In this document: in pieces, positions 24,301 through 39,229 of the stretch
Layout of the letters: every line of letters starts with the position of its first letter
Position numbering within the stretch: position 1 is the first letter of the stretch
Assembly (NCBI RefSeq): GCF_020740795.1
Contig: NC_067286.1
Coordinates: 16,992,350 to 17,056,349, forward strand
DNA length: 64,000 nucleotides
DNA from: Apus apus
Lineage: Eukaryota > Chordata > Aves > Apodiformes > Apodidae
Direction: 5' to 3'
Position numbers and translations under genes: made by a program
The notes under the pieces: generated by a model
What the model was told of the DNA's origin: nothing
Seen by the model: the letters and a program-made list of their open reading frames with translations, nothing else
Databases searched by the model: none

Positions 24301-25229
24301 TGGATTTGACCAAGACATTTTCATAAATGACACCCAGTTCAGTTCATGAACAGATGGCAAATGGTTTGGTTAAAATAAGACCTTCCTTCAAAAAGCCAAA
24401 CAAGCTCTGAATTCATTGAAAAATGCTAGTGTTCTGCTGAATTTTCTTTCCTGGTTTTCTTTTTTCTTTAATTTCTATGTTTCCATCCTATATAAATTTC
24501 ACAGTCAAACTGCCTGTTTAGGATCCTCCTGATATCTCTGACACTGAGACTTGTCCCAGCCCAGGAAATTTCACCCTAGCAGCTACACCTCTGAGATCTC
24601 CAAATCCAGGGCTAGATCCCAGAGAGCACTGAACATCTCCTGCCAGATGATCACAGTCCCCAGTAAACATTTCCATTAAGGGAGATGATGTCAAGGGAGT
24701 CACCAGTTCCTCTGCCTCAAGGCAGTTATCATTTAGATTGGAATTCCTCAGTGTTTGGGTGCTTATTTGAAATGCACTGTTCTACCAAAACTCTGGAGAG
24801 CTTGTACTTTTTTTCTATATGCTTCATTTCAGGACTACTCAGTTAATTTTTCTTACATCTGTTCACTATTAATACTAGAGCTGTTTAGCCAAAAAACAGT
24901 GCTCTGCCAATCCAATCAGGCATTATATGGCACCTTTTGTAGGCGGGAGCCATGACAGAAGATGAAGTGATTGCTTCAGACACTACAAGAGAAGTAAGAC
25001 ATAAAGGCTCACACAAGAATGCAGGAAAAAAGATAAAGCTGAGACCTGGGTGAGCCCCAGATAAAACTGACTTGAAGTCCAATTCCAAACTGGCATTTGT
25101 ATAGCCCTGTTTTGAGTCTGCAGACAGTTTACCTTGCAAAGCACTTCATTTGCTCCTTACTCCCTTGTCTGTCTTGAAGATAAAATCCTTTGCACATTTG
25201 GAAATCATAAGTTTCCTACTATTTTTTTT

Positions 25230-25995
25230 TTATTCAACAAGGCTAAATTCCGGGTCCTGAACTTGTGTCACAACAACCTGGTGCAATGCTACAGCCTTGG
25301 GGAAGAATGGCTGAAAAGCTGCCCAGAGGAAAAGGATCTGGGGGAGCTGGTCACCTATGAGCCAACAGTGTGCCTAGGTGGCCAAGAAGGCCAATGGTAC
25401 CCTGGTTTGTATCAGAAACAGTGTGGCCAGCAGGACTAGGGAAGTGATTGCCCTCCTGTACCCAGCACTGGTGAGGTCGCACCTTGAGTACTGTGTTCAG
25501 TTCTGGGCCCCTCACTACAAGAAGGTTATTGAGGTGCTGGAGTGTGTCCAAAGAAGGACAACAAAGCTGGTGAAGGGTCTGAAGAACAAGTCTCACAAGG
25601 AGCATCTGATGGAATTGGGGTTGTTTAGTCTGGAGAAAAGGAGGCTGAGGGGAGACCTTATCACTCTCTACAACTACGTGAGAGGAGGTTGGAGCAAGGG
25701 GGGGGCTGGTTTCTTCTCCCAGGTAGTGTGATAAAACAAGAGGAAACAGCCTTACGTTGTGCCAGGGGAGCTTTAGATTGAATATTAGGAAAAATTTCTT
25801 TATTGACAGGGTAAAAAGTTCTTTACTACAACAGGCTGTCCAGGGAAGTGATGGAGTCACCATGCCTGGAGGTATTTGAAAGACATGTAGATATACTTCA
25901 GGACATGATTTACTGGTGGTCTTGGCAGTGTGCTAGGTTAACAGTTGGACTTGATCTTAAAGGTCTTTTCCAACCTAAACAATTACATGATTCAA
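25230..25995 (+). mobile_element. CR1 LINE, degraded 3' part
   Basis: CR1 in plus orientation, truncated at its 5' side at ...FNKAKFRVLNLCHNN. It keeps GEEWLKSC.EEKDLGEL and, over 25378-25731, [40 protein letters not shown] and [16 protein letters not shown]. After 25731 a TGA and small indels break the frame. The 3' end reads CAGTTGGACTTGATCTTAAA GGTCTTTTCCAACC and ends ATGATTC. It is older than the copy near 17 kb. Confidence 0.93.
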
Positions 25996-26184
25996 TGGAG
26001 AGAGATCCTTTTATCCCACCAAAAGGCAAAGATTCTGAGTATAAGGCTCCTGGACAGAGCAACATATGGATGAGAGACAAGACCAGCTCCTCTCATAGAC
26101 AACAGTACTCATTCTTGGATCAAAGAGGGACTTGTCCTTTCATGGCTTCACCGGGTTTACTGGGTTTTGTGATACCAGTAATAA

Positions 26185-26590
26185 GAACACATGGATAGCC
26201 ATTCTGGTTCAGATGAAAGGCCAAAACCATCCAGTGCTCTGTCCCCATCAGCAGCCACACATAGATATGCAGGAGTGCACCTGCAGGCCAAGCATACAGA
26301 ACACCTCCTCCTAACACTACCTCACTCTGTCACCACTTTCAGGTCAGAGATTTCCTGAGACTGCTATGGTTTCTCTGTTTAGTAATCCTCATGAATATTT
26401 CTGTTCCAGGGAGTTGTCCAGCTTCAGCAAGGAGTTCCACAGATCTTACATTACATGAAGACACACCTTGCAGTATTTTTTTGGTACATGGCTTCCACTA
26501 GTTTCATATCATGGCCTCTAGTTCTTTCACTGGGAAGAGCACAGCTAGCTACTTGTTCTATGCCAGTCATGAGCCTGTAGACCTAGTGTT
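26185..26590 (+). mobile_element. Ancient CR1-like (amniote CR1-L type) 3' remnant
   Basis: Recognisable by a series of short matches to the old CR1-like element common in turtles and birds: GCCATTCTGGTTCAGATGAA (for GCCATACTGGGTCAGACCAA), CATGAATATTTCTGTTCCAG, AAGGAGTTCCACAG, ATTACATGAAGACACACCTT and CATGAGCCTGTAGACC near the end. It is highly diverged with no open frame. I made the assignment from memory of the consensus, so the boundaries are approximate. Confidence 0.6.
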
Positions 26591-26913
26591 GTCTCAGCAG
26601 TTATACCACAGAGGATTTAATGTCCTGAAACATTAAGGCAGAAGGTCGATATGTTGCACTAAAATTTGGCCAACTACGGAGTGGATTTTAGAAGTATTAC
26701 ATTAGCTTTTGGGATAGATCTCATTTATTTACACACTTATTCAGGTAAGGGGGAGGAAGATATTTTCCTGCTTCATATGTCAGAAGAAATTGGCACGGCC
26801 AGTATTAGGAAGGAAAAATGGCAGTGAATTGAGGGATATTCAGGGGAAAGGGAGATAAGGTGCTCAAGTGTGACACAGAAACACATCTGCCTAGATCAGG
26901 TAGATATCAGGCT

Positions 26914-26938
26914 CACATACATACACACACACACACAG
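26914..26938. repeat. (AC)n microsatellite
   Basis: ACATAC passing into eight or more AC units on the plus strand, in BRSK2 intron. Confidence 0.85.
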
Positions 26939-29511
26939 ATACATGGGCAACATGACATCTACAAACACTGTTGTGAGCTGGAGGGAAAGAGAAAGAGGAT
27001 AGTGTGTTCTGAAACCCAGGCAAGCTTGCTTAATGGGCTGGCATGCTGCATAACAGATCAAAGAGAAGCAGGAGAAAGACTATCAGTGCCATGTGCTTAT
27101 TAGGTCTTGCTGTTTTGCTTTACAAAATGATAACTGAATCTTTCTCTTATGTGGGTCTCATTTTACACGCATGCATCTTTCACAGATGGCTTTAATCATC
27201 CCACCTGTAATGGCATCTGAACTAAAAGACAGGGGAGACAATCACACTGAGGATATGTCTGTACACAGTGAGTTAGAAAATCTCCAGTGCTGGGCCAGTA
27301 TTGCAGGTCAGACCCAGCAGAAGCCTCAGAGCCATGGTGGAGGAGAGTCAAAGTGAACTGTGTGTTCTGTTGCAGCAATGTGCTGCCTACAGAGTATCTG
27401 CAAACCATACCCTGAATAGGAGTAAACCACCACAATTCCCGTGAGGTCTTCAGAGCTTAGAATATGGGAAAAAAAGAGAAAGAAAAAATAATTTGCCTTG
27501 TTTCTCATAAGAAATGCTGAGCAATTCTGTGCCAATTTCAAGGAAGCTCTTGCACACATCTTGCCAACCACAGCTACCTAGCTAAGCAAGGTGCTGAATA
27601 TGACTTCTTGCTGTCCTTTCATCCCTTTATTTTCCCTTATTTTTTTGCTTGTTGGGGTTGTGAACCACAGAGCCTCCCTACTTTGATGCTCAGGTTGTCT
27701 CTTCTTGGCAACAATTTAGTTTCCCCTTCCTTTTATCTATTTCTTGTACTCTGCTCCAAACTATTTTTTTCAGGTTGAATTCTTTGTCTCTTTTTCAAGA
27801 GACTTGCATATTCCTGATCAGATCAGGTGATATGATACAGGGCAGTTTGGCATTCAGTGTCTCATAAGCTGTCTTGTCTAGATAACTCCCTGGGCATGGG
27901 AATTATCATTTTTAAGTTTCAAGAGACCATTCATTTTCATTTTGCTTCATGTAGAGTTATCCATTCCACTTTGGCATTAAAGATCAGGCTGGGTTTTCCC
28001 TAATATGCTCTCATGTAGCTTTAGGCAGTAGAAAGAGATCTATTTCTCACAGCACAGTTTGCACTAAACACCTGTCTGAGCCTTAGTCAGATGAATGTTT
28101 TTTATTCCTGCTCTCATGGAGATATTCAGCTTCAAATGCAAGTATGCAAGAGGGTCCAAGTCCTTCTAGAGTGCTCACTAGCTAAAACATGCCAGGGTGA
28201 AGAAGTTAAGAGAGATCACCATGATATTTACTTTTTAAACAGTTTTTTCCTCACTAGAAAATAAGGATACATTTCTTTCCCTAAGAAACAAGGAATCTAT
28301 TTGCACATTGTTCATGCAGCAGGGGTAACATGTTCTAGACTCAAAGGATGCCTTTCTGTCTAATACCACTCACTCCTGCTTAGCCCTAGCATTCACCAAG
28401 AGGGGAAGGGCTGGCAGAAAATTCTGGTTGCTTCTTTGAGTTTTACTTCATTTCAAAAGTACAGACAGCAAAAAACCTGAAACCTCACTTTTCCTGTTTC
28501 CTAGCAGAATAACCCATGTGCTGGGCATCCTTGAAGTCCAGCATGCAGAAGGGCAGGCACCAACAGAGGGAAAAAGCAAAGTAGAAAATAGTATTTCCTG
28601 AACTGAGCATATTTCTCTGTTATGTAGTGACTGGAGAAAGAAGAACGGATTCTTCCCAATCCTCCTGCCTCTTTGTCTTCTTCCTGCAGCCTCTGCTCTC
28701 TGCCTTGCTCCTGTTTCTCCCCTGTATCTGTACATTCTTTCTGCTTCACCCTATTTGTCCTTCCCTGAAGCACTCCCAATAGCTAAGATGATTTATTTTT
28801 TGTTTGTGTCACCACTAGTGTTCAGAGTGAACATCTGCTACATAATGATGGGATGAAGCTAGTTACAATACTCAGGATGCCTGCAGATTCAGACTGATGT
28901 CATTGCACAGGGTCACACATGTAAGGCATTCTTTACTATCATGAGGAATTGAAATTTTCTTTAAAAATAGATAAAATATAGCTTCTGCAGAACCTTAGTA
29001 CATGATTTGTGCTACTGCAGTATTAGGCCAAGAATTTTACCACACTATTGGAAACTCTTAGCCACCTTCTGACCATCTGAAAATGCTGCTCTTAATGGCT
29101 AAGTTAAAAGTAGCTCTCAACTTTGTGCTGGGACCCTTTGAAGTTTGATATTTCTAAAGCATGCCTGAAAGGTTTGAAAATCAGGTATTTTCTAGACCTT
29201 GTGTCTATTCTGGGAGATTCTGGAGCCAGAGAAATCTGGAAGACCTATTAATGATGCAGCTTTTGATGGGGAAGTGAGCAAATGGCTCTTTGGGTGGGAG
29301 AAGGGCAGAAGCTGTTCAACTGGGGAATGTGTTGGAGTGGGAATGAGAGAGGGAGCAGTAGGGTGGGTGTAGGGAATTACTGCTCTGTCTGAATGGAGCT
29401 TGTTTTTTGCTATAATCAGAGGGATGGCCTCCCTCAGCCTCCTGGTACTGAGAGGCAGTTCACCTTCCTGTCCCTGCTAAAGCAAGGTGCTCAACAGTAG
29501 AAAATACTTAC

Positions 29512-29601
29512 CTGATAACTGCTGCACTGAAGGCTGGTCATGTGTGCTTAACAACTGTGCCTGAATGGTTTCTACTACCCTCTTAAAACGACGGCTTGGA
29601 C
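29512..29601 (-). CDS. BRSK2: BRSK2 exon: basic amphipathic helix [18 protein letters not shown]
   Basis: Coding exon of 90 nt, phase 1 to phase 1. Acceptor CCTCACAG|GTCC and donor TCAG|GTAAGT. It encodes [20 protein letters not shown] followed by [10 protein letters not shown]. The [15 protein letters not shown] segment is the final amphipathic helix of the KA1-like domain and is identical in BRSK1 and BRSK2. The QPSVQQLS end is closer to BRSK1 (QPSVQ) than to the human BRSK2 version I recall (PPAAQHLS). From this exon the transcript can join the 48-nt exon at 21317 or, by skipping, the terminal exon; all routes keep frame. Confidence 0.97.
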
Positions 29602-32408
<2,807 letters not shown>

Positions 32409-32532
32409 CGAGAGAAAAGCATGGACAATATCAGCTTTAATGGAGCTTAGTGGTTTGTCCTTAATGACCACAAAAATCTGTTCTTCTTTCTCCAGGTTGA
32501 TGAAGTTACCAAACCAGGATTTTTTTGCAAGC
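32409..32532 (-). CDS. BRSK2: BRSK2 exon: start of the C-terminal KA1-like domain
   Basis: Coding exon of 124 nt. Acceptor CATCAG|GCTTGC, donor TCTCG|GTAAGT. The first G completes Glu; 41 codons follow: [20 protein letters not shown], then [20 protein letters not shown] and S. This is the WFGNF...[22 protein letters not shown] start of the C-terminal autoinhibitory KA1-like domain of SAD kinases, which folds back on the kinase/UBA unit in the family. One visible difference from the human protein as I recall it is FINLEK where human has FISLEK. Confidence 0.97.
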
Positions 32533-34149
32533 CTGATGTGATGAAAAGAAATAATATTTAGAATTTTGAGCAGTATTTCTTACACCCTCCCAGATAGAAA
32601 AACACTAAAAAATACAGAAGGAAGTTTTGCTAACACTCAGTGGCATGAAGAACAACGTTTCCCTTAGTGAAAATTGTTAAAATGGTGGACCACCTAGTCT
32701 TAGTCTGGCAACACCTGTGGCCAACAATGAAAAATCAGGAGCAATGGTAACTCCTTCGACTTAGCCAATATACCACTTAATACTGCATAGATACAGTGCA
32801 TATAAGACAGAGGACATAGTCCTGGCTTGCCTCCAGAGATCTCTCAATTTCATGTGACACTATGTGGATGCTGGTAACATGGAGATTTAAGTTCCTTTGC
32901 AACCAATTTCAACCTCTTTGGTGTTCTAGGACTTGGAAAGCTCATTTTTCTGAAGGTCTCCTGTTGGGCTGACAGTACAATCACAGGATCTTGCTTTTTA
33001 AAGCAAGCTGTAGGTTTTCATTGGACCTCCAACCTGTCAGTGAGTAAAATCCACTCCTACACAGAGGCCCAGAACAAAGACTGTCCTATTCATTAGTCCC
33101 ATTCAGCATGACTATGTAATGAGTGCACTCTAGCCATTGTATGAAGGCATGAATTTTCAGCACTAATAGAGAAGGTATCAACACCATGCAAAACACATTC
33201 AGGCTTTCCACTGACAGCACAACTTTGCAGTTCCTTTCAGCATCAGATGGTGATTTCATCACAAAATGAAACTGCTGTTTTCTCACACTGATCATCTCAG
33301 CAAATGTTCAGTTTTGCTTATTGTTTCACCATTTCAATGCATCTTGTTGACATTCCCTTTTAATTCAAACAGGCTAAGGGAAAAATGCAGGGACATGAAT
33401 GTTATTGGGAGACACTACCCAGAACCTGAAGGTAGCACCTCTGACAGGAGTAGTTTTGAGGGGAGAGAAGATGCTGTCAGCTGTGAGATACAGTGAAATA
33501 ATTACTGGACCAACCTAAACCCCAGGGAAATTCCACTGAAATTAGCCATATTCACATAAGGAAGAATTTAGCATGAAGATGTCAGAAATAAAAAGACCTG
33601 CCACCATGTGACTGCAGGTTTTTTCCTCCACAAGATACTTCGTAATGCCCTGATAAGTCCGTTTTGCACTGTGGCAACCAAGAGGCTTTCATTTATTTTG
33701 GTGGACATACACCACTCAATGGAAGAAGACAACCTCTCCAGACAAGGAAACCCATCTGCAAAGAGGATCAGTATATATCAGTTTTCCAGCAAAGCCAGCT
33801 GGAATTCTCCACAGCTGGAGAGTTATTAGTAGATCCACTTTCCATTTCACTTTCCAGACTCGGACTGAGGTGGAATGAGGAAGGGCAGAGATGAGGACGG
33901 AGTAAAGCAAACTAGGAAACTAATTTGAAGACTAGACCTTTGGGATGAAGACTAAAGCTTGACCTCAGCAGCACACAGCAATCTGCACTCACTCCCCATT
34001 CCAGAGTGTTCCATGAATCACAGAACTGTCATCTCACTGCCCACTTCATGCACAAAGTAGGAAAGAGCACAACTGTAGGACAGCTTGGCTGTGCAAATAA
34101 TCATTTGCTTCTACTTACTGCAGGCAACAAAAAACAAAAATACAGAAAG

Positions 34150-35250
34150 ATTCACTCACAATTTGGTAAACTAGTGCCCCCCACTCAATTAAGTGGGCTG
34201 GAAAACTGAAACTCCCTAAAATATTCATAGGCAGCTGTAAGTAAGCCAGAGAGCCAGAGATTAGCATAGGGAGCCTTAAAGCGAAAGGGCCTCTCATTTA
34301 AATGGGTTGTTAAGGAGCCAGGGTTAGAGTGTGAAAGGAAATTACATGCTAATTAGCTCATGTGTCTTGCACACACCATAACAACTCCGCAAGTCCCTGG
34401 AGAGCTGGGGCAATAGCTTCCTGCATGTAAAGGGTCTGTGCTCATTAGTAAATTAGCACCTGGTTATCCATCTAAAATGGCTCGTTGCTTTAGACTTGTA
34501 TGTATTAAAATCAGAACTGGGGTTGCCTTTTTAGACTCCAGGGGCCCAAGCTTCCACACATGGAAGCTGGATCTGGAAGACGTGTGCATACTTAATTACA
34601 GGTCTGCCATATGAAAATGGAAGATTCACTGATAGCCTGCTTGGGCTATGTTCCAGCTTGTAAATCACTGCAATTCACTAAATAATTTTGCTTGTGTTGC
34701 ATAAGATGGAAGAGATGTCACTGGCCTCTCCTGTTTCTGGAACGAATAGGATTAAGATATAGCAGACAGTCACTGGCTTTTCTCTCCAAGATTAGCAGAA
34801 CTAGCTGTGCTCATACACCTGGGGAACACGCTTACTGAAGAAGAGGGGGAAGCTTTGGTGTAAAATGACACAATAAAGGCTTCCCTCCTCTTAGAGGGTG
34901 TTAAGTGCTACTAACTTGGGTTAAAAATGGGTATAAATCCAGGATTCTCAGCACCCTGAATAAGATGGTGTAGATCTCACAAGATCATGCTGTAAGCAGT
35001 AAAAAAATGAACTTAAAATTAACAATCTTCCCTTGTCATGGAAAACTCCTAAGGGGCAGGGACACTGGAGATATGTGTAGGAGGCTGGGTATGTAAATTA
35101 CTCTAGGGAATCTAATCAGGTGTCAGTTGATGAAAAAGCAAATAGATTAGCATGAAAATGGAGGCTGGAGCTTTATTGATTCACACTGAATTTCTCTCTG
35201 CTATAATGTTGATCCTGTTCCTACTTTGGAGTGTCTGACTGCATTGTCTT
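34150..35250. promoter_or_regulatory. Candidate conserved non-coding stretch
   Basis: Repeat-free sequence with dense homeodomain-type TAAT cores (GCTAATTAGC, AAATTAGCAC, TTAATTACAG, ATTAGCATG), CATTTAAATG and E-boxes (CACCTG, CAGGTG). This composition recalls developmental enhancers, but without an alignment it is only a suspicion. Confidence 0.25.
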
Positions 35251-36781
35251 CTAAAGAGGTGTCACTGTCTACCCTATCTGTCCCTAAGTGCACGGAGCTG
35301 TAATCTCCAGAGGTTTACCTGCTTGGCCTAAATAACAGCATTTCTACTAAAGCAAATGAAGTTTTGGAGATTTAAAGCAGCTGGAGGTATGTCTCTCTAT
35401 ATAACACCCCTAACACATTTTCTAGGACTTTTTCATATGAGAAAGAATAGCATTACCCAGACATGTCAAAATGCATTACCTAATCATCAGGTTTGTTAAA
35501 TGAATCATAGTCTTAAAGAATGCTGTACCAGAGCAAGGACATATATTTTTATTGCTCAACCCACGAGGTCAACACAGCTCTTCATAAGAATATATTATTT
35601 CTTAAAGAAAGGAAGAAAATACTAGAAAAAGATGTGGAAGTGGGCACTGAGCAACAAGAAATCTATGGTTAAAATATAATCCAGTTAATTTTTTTTTATG
35701 GCTTTTATTATGTTTACTGCAGGGTGCAGCCCAACTGAATTCATTAATTTGGCAATTATAGAGAAAGAGAAAAAAAGGGCCTTAAGGCTTTGACTTGCAT
35801 GCAAACTGCCTCAAATGACGGGCACTACTTTTCTATACTAGGTTTGAAAGAGTGAGTTGGAAGCAGAGAAGACAATAAATTAACAGAAGAAATTCCACTA
35901 ACATATATACATGAAGGGGAGGGAAGGGGATAAATTTATTTCTGAAGCTCTTCTGCTTTAATGGCTTTAAAAAAATTGAGGTGAGAGTATAATGTATTTA
36001 TTTGATAAGGATGTGTGCATTGTATGAAATACTCTCATGCCTCTCTATTAGTAAATGCTCCAAATTGTTGAAAACACAATTTATTCCACTTTTCTTCCTG
36101 GACTTATTTTACTAACCTTTGTTATTCCCTGCTTTTCCCTCTCCTGAAGCCTTTATCCCTCTCCATTCTGCAGCATTAGATATAGAATGCCCATCTTACA
36201 GCAGATGAATGGCAGGTCTGGGGAAAGTTGTGAAGGCAGTACCATTATCACCAATTACAAAAGTTTGGGCCCAAAATTTCCATCTACGACTCATGAATAT
36301 TTCACACTAGTATCTTGACAAAAGACCAAATTGCTTTGGTTGGCAGGGCAAGTCTATGGGCACTGGGTGCACAAACACAAGCTGTGAAAATAAAAAGAAA
36401 TAACTTGGCATTTGTTGCATATATTAGGAAGTGCTTGGAGCAGCACTCTCTGGCAGGGTCTTCCAAACCTGCCATGCAGTGACGCATATTTGTGCAATGA
36501 GATGGTTGAAATGCACCCTAACTTTTAGGAATGAGTCTGGTGAATATGAAACAGATTCTGCATGTCCCAGTGCAGCTACCCAGAATTAACACTGCATTTA
36601 ATATTGCAGCCAGTTATCCTGAAGACGAAACTCTCCTATATTAAGAGGAAGACTTTTTAGTGCATAGTTAGGGACAGTATAAGCCATTGATTATCATATC
36701 CACTCCCCAAGATTGATGATCTGCTTGACAACTAAATGAAAGAAGAGAGAAAGAACATGTTACAAATCCAGTAAATTCAGC

Positions 36782-37607
36782 AAGCCATGAGAAAATCAAG
36801 AAGTGGGCCCATGTGAAGTCCATGAGGGTCAACAAGGCCAAATGCAAGGTCCTGTACTGGGCTGGGGAAACCTGCTGTATCAGTCCAGGCTGGGGATGAA
36901 TGGATCGAGAGCAGTCCCGTGGAAAAGGACTTACGGCTTCTGGTACATGAAAAGCTGGACACGAGCTGGCAATGTGTATTTATAGACTGGAAGGTCAACC
37001 ACCTCCTGGGCTGCATCAAGAGAAGTGTGACCAGCAGGCTGAGGGAGGTGATTCTGCCCCACTACTCTGTTCTCGTGAGACTTCACCTGTAGTACTGTGC
37101 CCAGTTCTGGAGTCTTCAACACAGGAAAAACATGAACATGTTGAAGCAAGTCCAGAGTAGGGCCACAGGAACAACCAAAGGGCTGGAGCACATTTCCTAT
37201 GAAGACAGTCTGAGAGTTGGGGTTGTTCAGTGTGGGGAAGAGAAGGCTTTGGGGAGACCTCACAGCAGCCTTCCAGTACTTTAAGGGGGCCTATAAGAAA
37301 GATGGGGACAGACATCTTAGCAGGGTCTCTTCTGATAGGACAAGGGGTAATGGTTTTAATATAAAAGAGGGCAGACTTAGACTAGATTTAAGGAGGAATT
37401 TTTTTACAATGAGCGTGGTGAAACACTGGAAGAGGTTGCCCAAAGAAGTGGTAGATTCCCTGTCCCTGGCAACATTCAAGGCCAGGCCGGACAGGGCTCT
37501 GAGCAACATGATGTAGTTGAAAATGTCCCTGCTCAATCCAGGGGGGTTGGACTAGATGATCTTTTAAGGTCCATTCTAACCCAAACTATTCTACGATTCT
37601 ATGTTTC
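36782..37607 (+). mobile_element. CR1 LINE, degraded 3' part (different subfamily)
   Basis: CR1 in plus orientation with broken frames. It keeps SMRVNKAKCKVLYW at the start, the region equivalent to CIKRSVTSRL..VILPHYSVL, and at 37217-37516 GLFSVGKRRLWGDLTAAFQY, LSRVSSDRTRGNGFN, LDLRRNFFTMSVVKHWKRLP. The end reads GGGGGGTTGGACTAGATGAT CTTTTAAGGTCC then CCAAACTATTCTACGATTCT ATG. The F..F.Y.KG and TRGNGFN variants suggest a different CR1 lineage from the copies at 17 and 25 kb. It lies about 240 nt upstream of the 49-nt exon donor. Confidence 0.93.
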
Positions 37608-37851
37608 TAAAATGACGTGGTTACTGGGAGACTGTTTCATCACCTTCTGAGCCCACTGCCATTACTGAAGTATAGATTTTATCCAGGATGCTTAGTAGAA
37701 GAACCACTTCACATCTTTATCACACTCACAGGATAACAGGTTACAATCACACACTGATCCAGAACATGAATATGTCACCCTGTGACATTCAGGCAAGGAA
37801 ATTACACTGGTATGTCGTGGAAAAAAAGTAGTGTACCGGAAAATTACTTAC

Positions 37852-37900
37852 TCTGGGGATGATTCTGGGGTTAAATTAGACATCTCCTCTGGTGTAGGTA
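37852..37900 (-). CDS. BRSK2: BRSK2 exon: VPTPEEMSNLTPESSPE
   Basis: Small coding exon of 49 nt, too short to appear as an independent open frame. Acceptor CGGCAG|TAC and donor CCCAGA|GTAAGT. The upstream G completes Val, and the exon gives VPTPEEMSNLTPESSPE, with the last Glu split after GA. The peptide is identical to that in mammalian BRSK2, where it links the basic RFHRRKLQ segment to the C-terminal KA1-like domain and carries TP and SP sites. Skipping would shift frame, so it is expected to be constitutive. Confidence 0.96.
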
Positions 37901-39021
37901 CTGCCGGTGCACACAGCCAAAGAGAGGGAAGGAAAAAAGAAATGGATAATTCAGTACATCTTTCATTTTCTACTTGTATACCAGTGAAGTCCTTGAATTT
38001 GTCCACTGCCTCTGCAGACTAGTTCTGACATTTGAATATTGTCTCTAGATCACTGGATCTAATCAAGTGGTGCATTTCAAGGCTCACCCTACCCTTTCTT
38101 AAATCATGTAATCTTGCAATGGCTTCAAGGGTTTCTGGTTCAGACCCAAATACTGCATCAATTTGATTGCCTTACAGTTGCTTCAAAGCCCAGTTGTATG
38201 CAGCTCAGTCACTGCTGCAATTCCCCACAGCTCTCTGACCATCTCAGAGACAATGTCTCTGACCATCACAGTTCAGAACCTAACTCTTCTATGGCTGTAA
38301 TTCTCCCAATAATTCTCTGTAATCACATCCTAGTTCCCTGGAAAACCACAGGGTGTTGGGATAGCTGCTGATGACATCTGAGGTTAATGCATGCGACTTT
38401 GGGTGCCCTTTGCTTAAATGCAAAAAGCCACCTGGAGTTTGAAGAAGAAATTTTTGCACATCTCAACACTCTACAGACTCTGAAAATTGAAAGAGGCTAG
38501 CAGATAAGAAACCATCGATAGTATTAAAGAGATTTTTACACCAGTTACCAAAGAAAGTAAAACATCATTAACTGAGATGAAACAAGCTGTGATTCAGAAG
38601 GACAATTTCAGCCTACTGCCACTAGCTCCCTTTTTTCAGCAGAAAAGCTCAGCCTGTGGCCAAGGAGAGGCAGTGGAGTACAGCCAGAGCGGAATGGCAG
38701 AGCTCTAGGTTCCCTGACAAAGTAAGTGGAGAAGCTGAAGATAAACTATTCTTATGTTCTAGAGACACAACAGGGATAGTAAGAGCTGTATGGCTAGAGC
38801 GTGAATAGGGCTCAGGATATGCTGTTGAAGCAGGTACAGTGGCACAGCGAACCTACTCACACCTTCCTTGGGCTAGGGCTGCCTGACACTATTGCTTGCA
38901 TTTTCAGTACCAATATTCACTAGTCAGTACATGAAATTTGGAGACTCACAAACAGGTATCAATTTGCCACTGAATATCTGCCCAAATCAGAACCACACTG
39001 TATGACTGGGTGAGTACTCAC
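37901..39021 (-). other. BRSK2: BRSK2 intron
   Basis: 1.1 kb between the Pro-rich exon and the 49-nt exon. Unique sequence; nothing recognisable beyond splice signals. Confidence 0.9.
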
Positions 39022-39229
39022 CTTGCAATTTCCGGCGATGGAAGCGAGGAGACCCCAGGAAACTATTCTTGATGGAGTTGAGCCTTGTCCTCCATGGCAT
39101 TCCTCCAATGCTGGGGCTGGATGGTGGTGTTGGGTTGGGTGTGCCTGCTGGGCTCTCCTTTGGCGTATGGACAGGTGTCCCCTTGGGGGTAGGGAGGGGA
39201 CTTCCCCTTGGAGAGGGGTGAGGGGTGAC
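39022..39229 (-). CDS. BRSK2: BRSK2 exon: Pro/Thr-rich repeats to [13 protein letters not shown] (core form)
   Basis: Core coding exon of 208 nt. It starts at a CATACAG|GTCACC acceptor and encodes [20 protein letters not shown], then [20 protein letters not shown], then [20 protein letters not shown] and HRRKLQ, ending with the G of a Val codon at CAAG|GTGAGT. The first half is a run of SP/TP sites typical of proline-directed kinase targets. The second half ([19 protein letters not shown]) is the highly conserved basic segment leading into the C-terminal domain. The same exon can start 375 nt further upstream (separate entry). Opposite-strand and other-frame open frames here are shadows caused by GC/Pro-rich coding sequence. 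Confidence 0.97.

Larger units (their letters stand above)
21365..29511 (-). other. BRSK2: BRSK2 intron upstream of the 48-nt exon
   Basis: About 8.1 kb with a CR1 copy at 25230-25995, an older CR1-like remnant at about 26185-26590 and an AC repeat at 26914-26938. The rest is AT-rich unique sequence; 23560-24060 is particularly AT-rich. No gene recognised. Confidence 0.85.
32533..37851 (-). other. BRSK2: BRSK2 intron
   Basis: About 5.3 kb. It contains a CR1 copy at 36782-37607 and an enhancer-like, repeat-free stretch at about 34150-35250, reported separately. No gene recognised. Confidence 0.85.
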
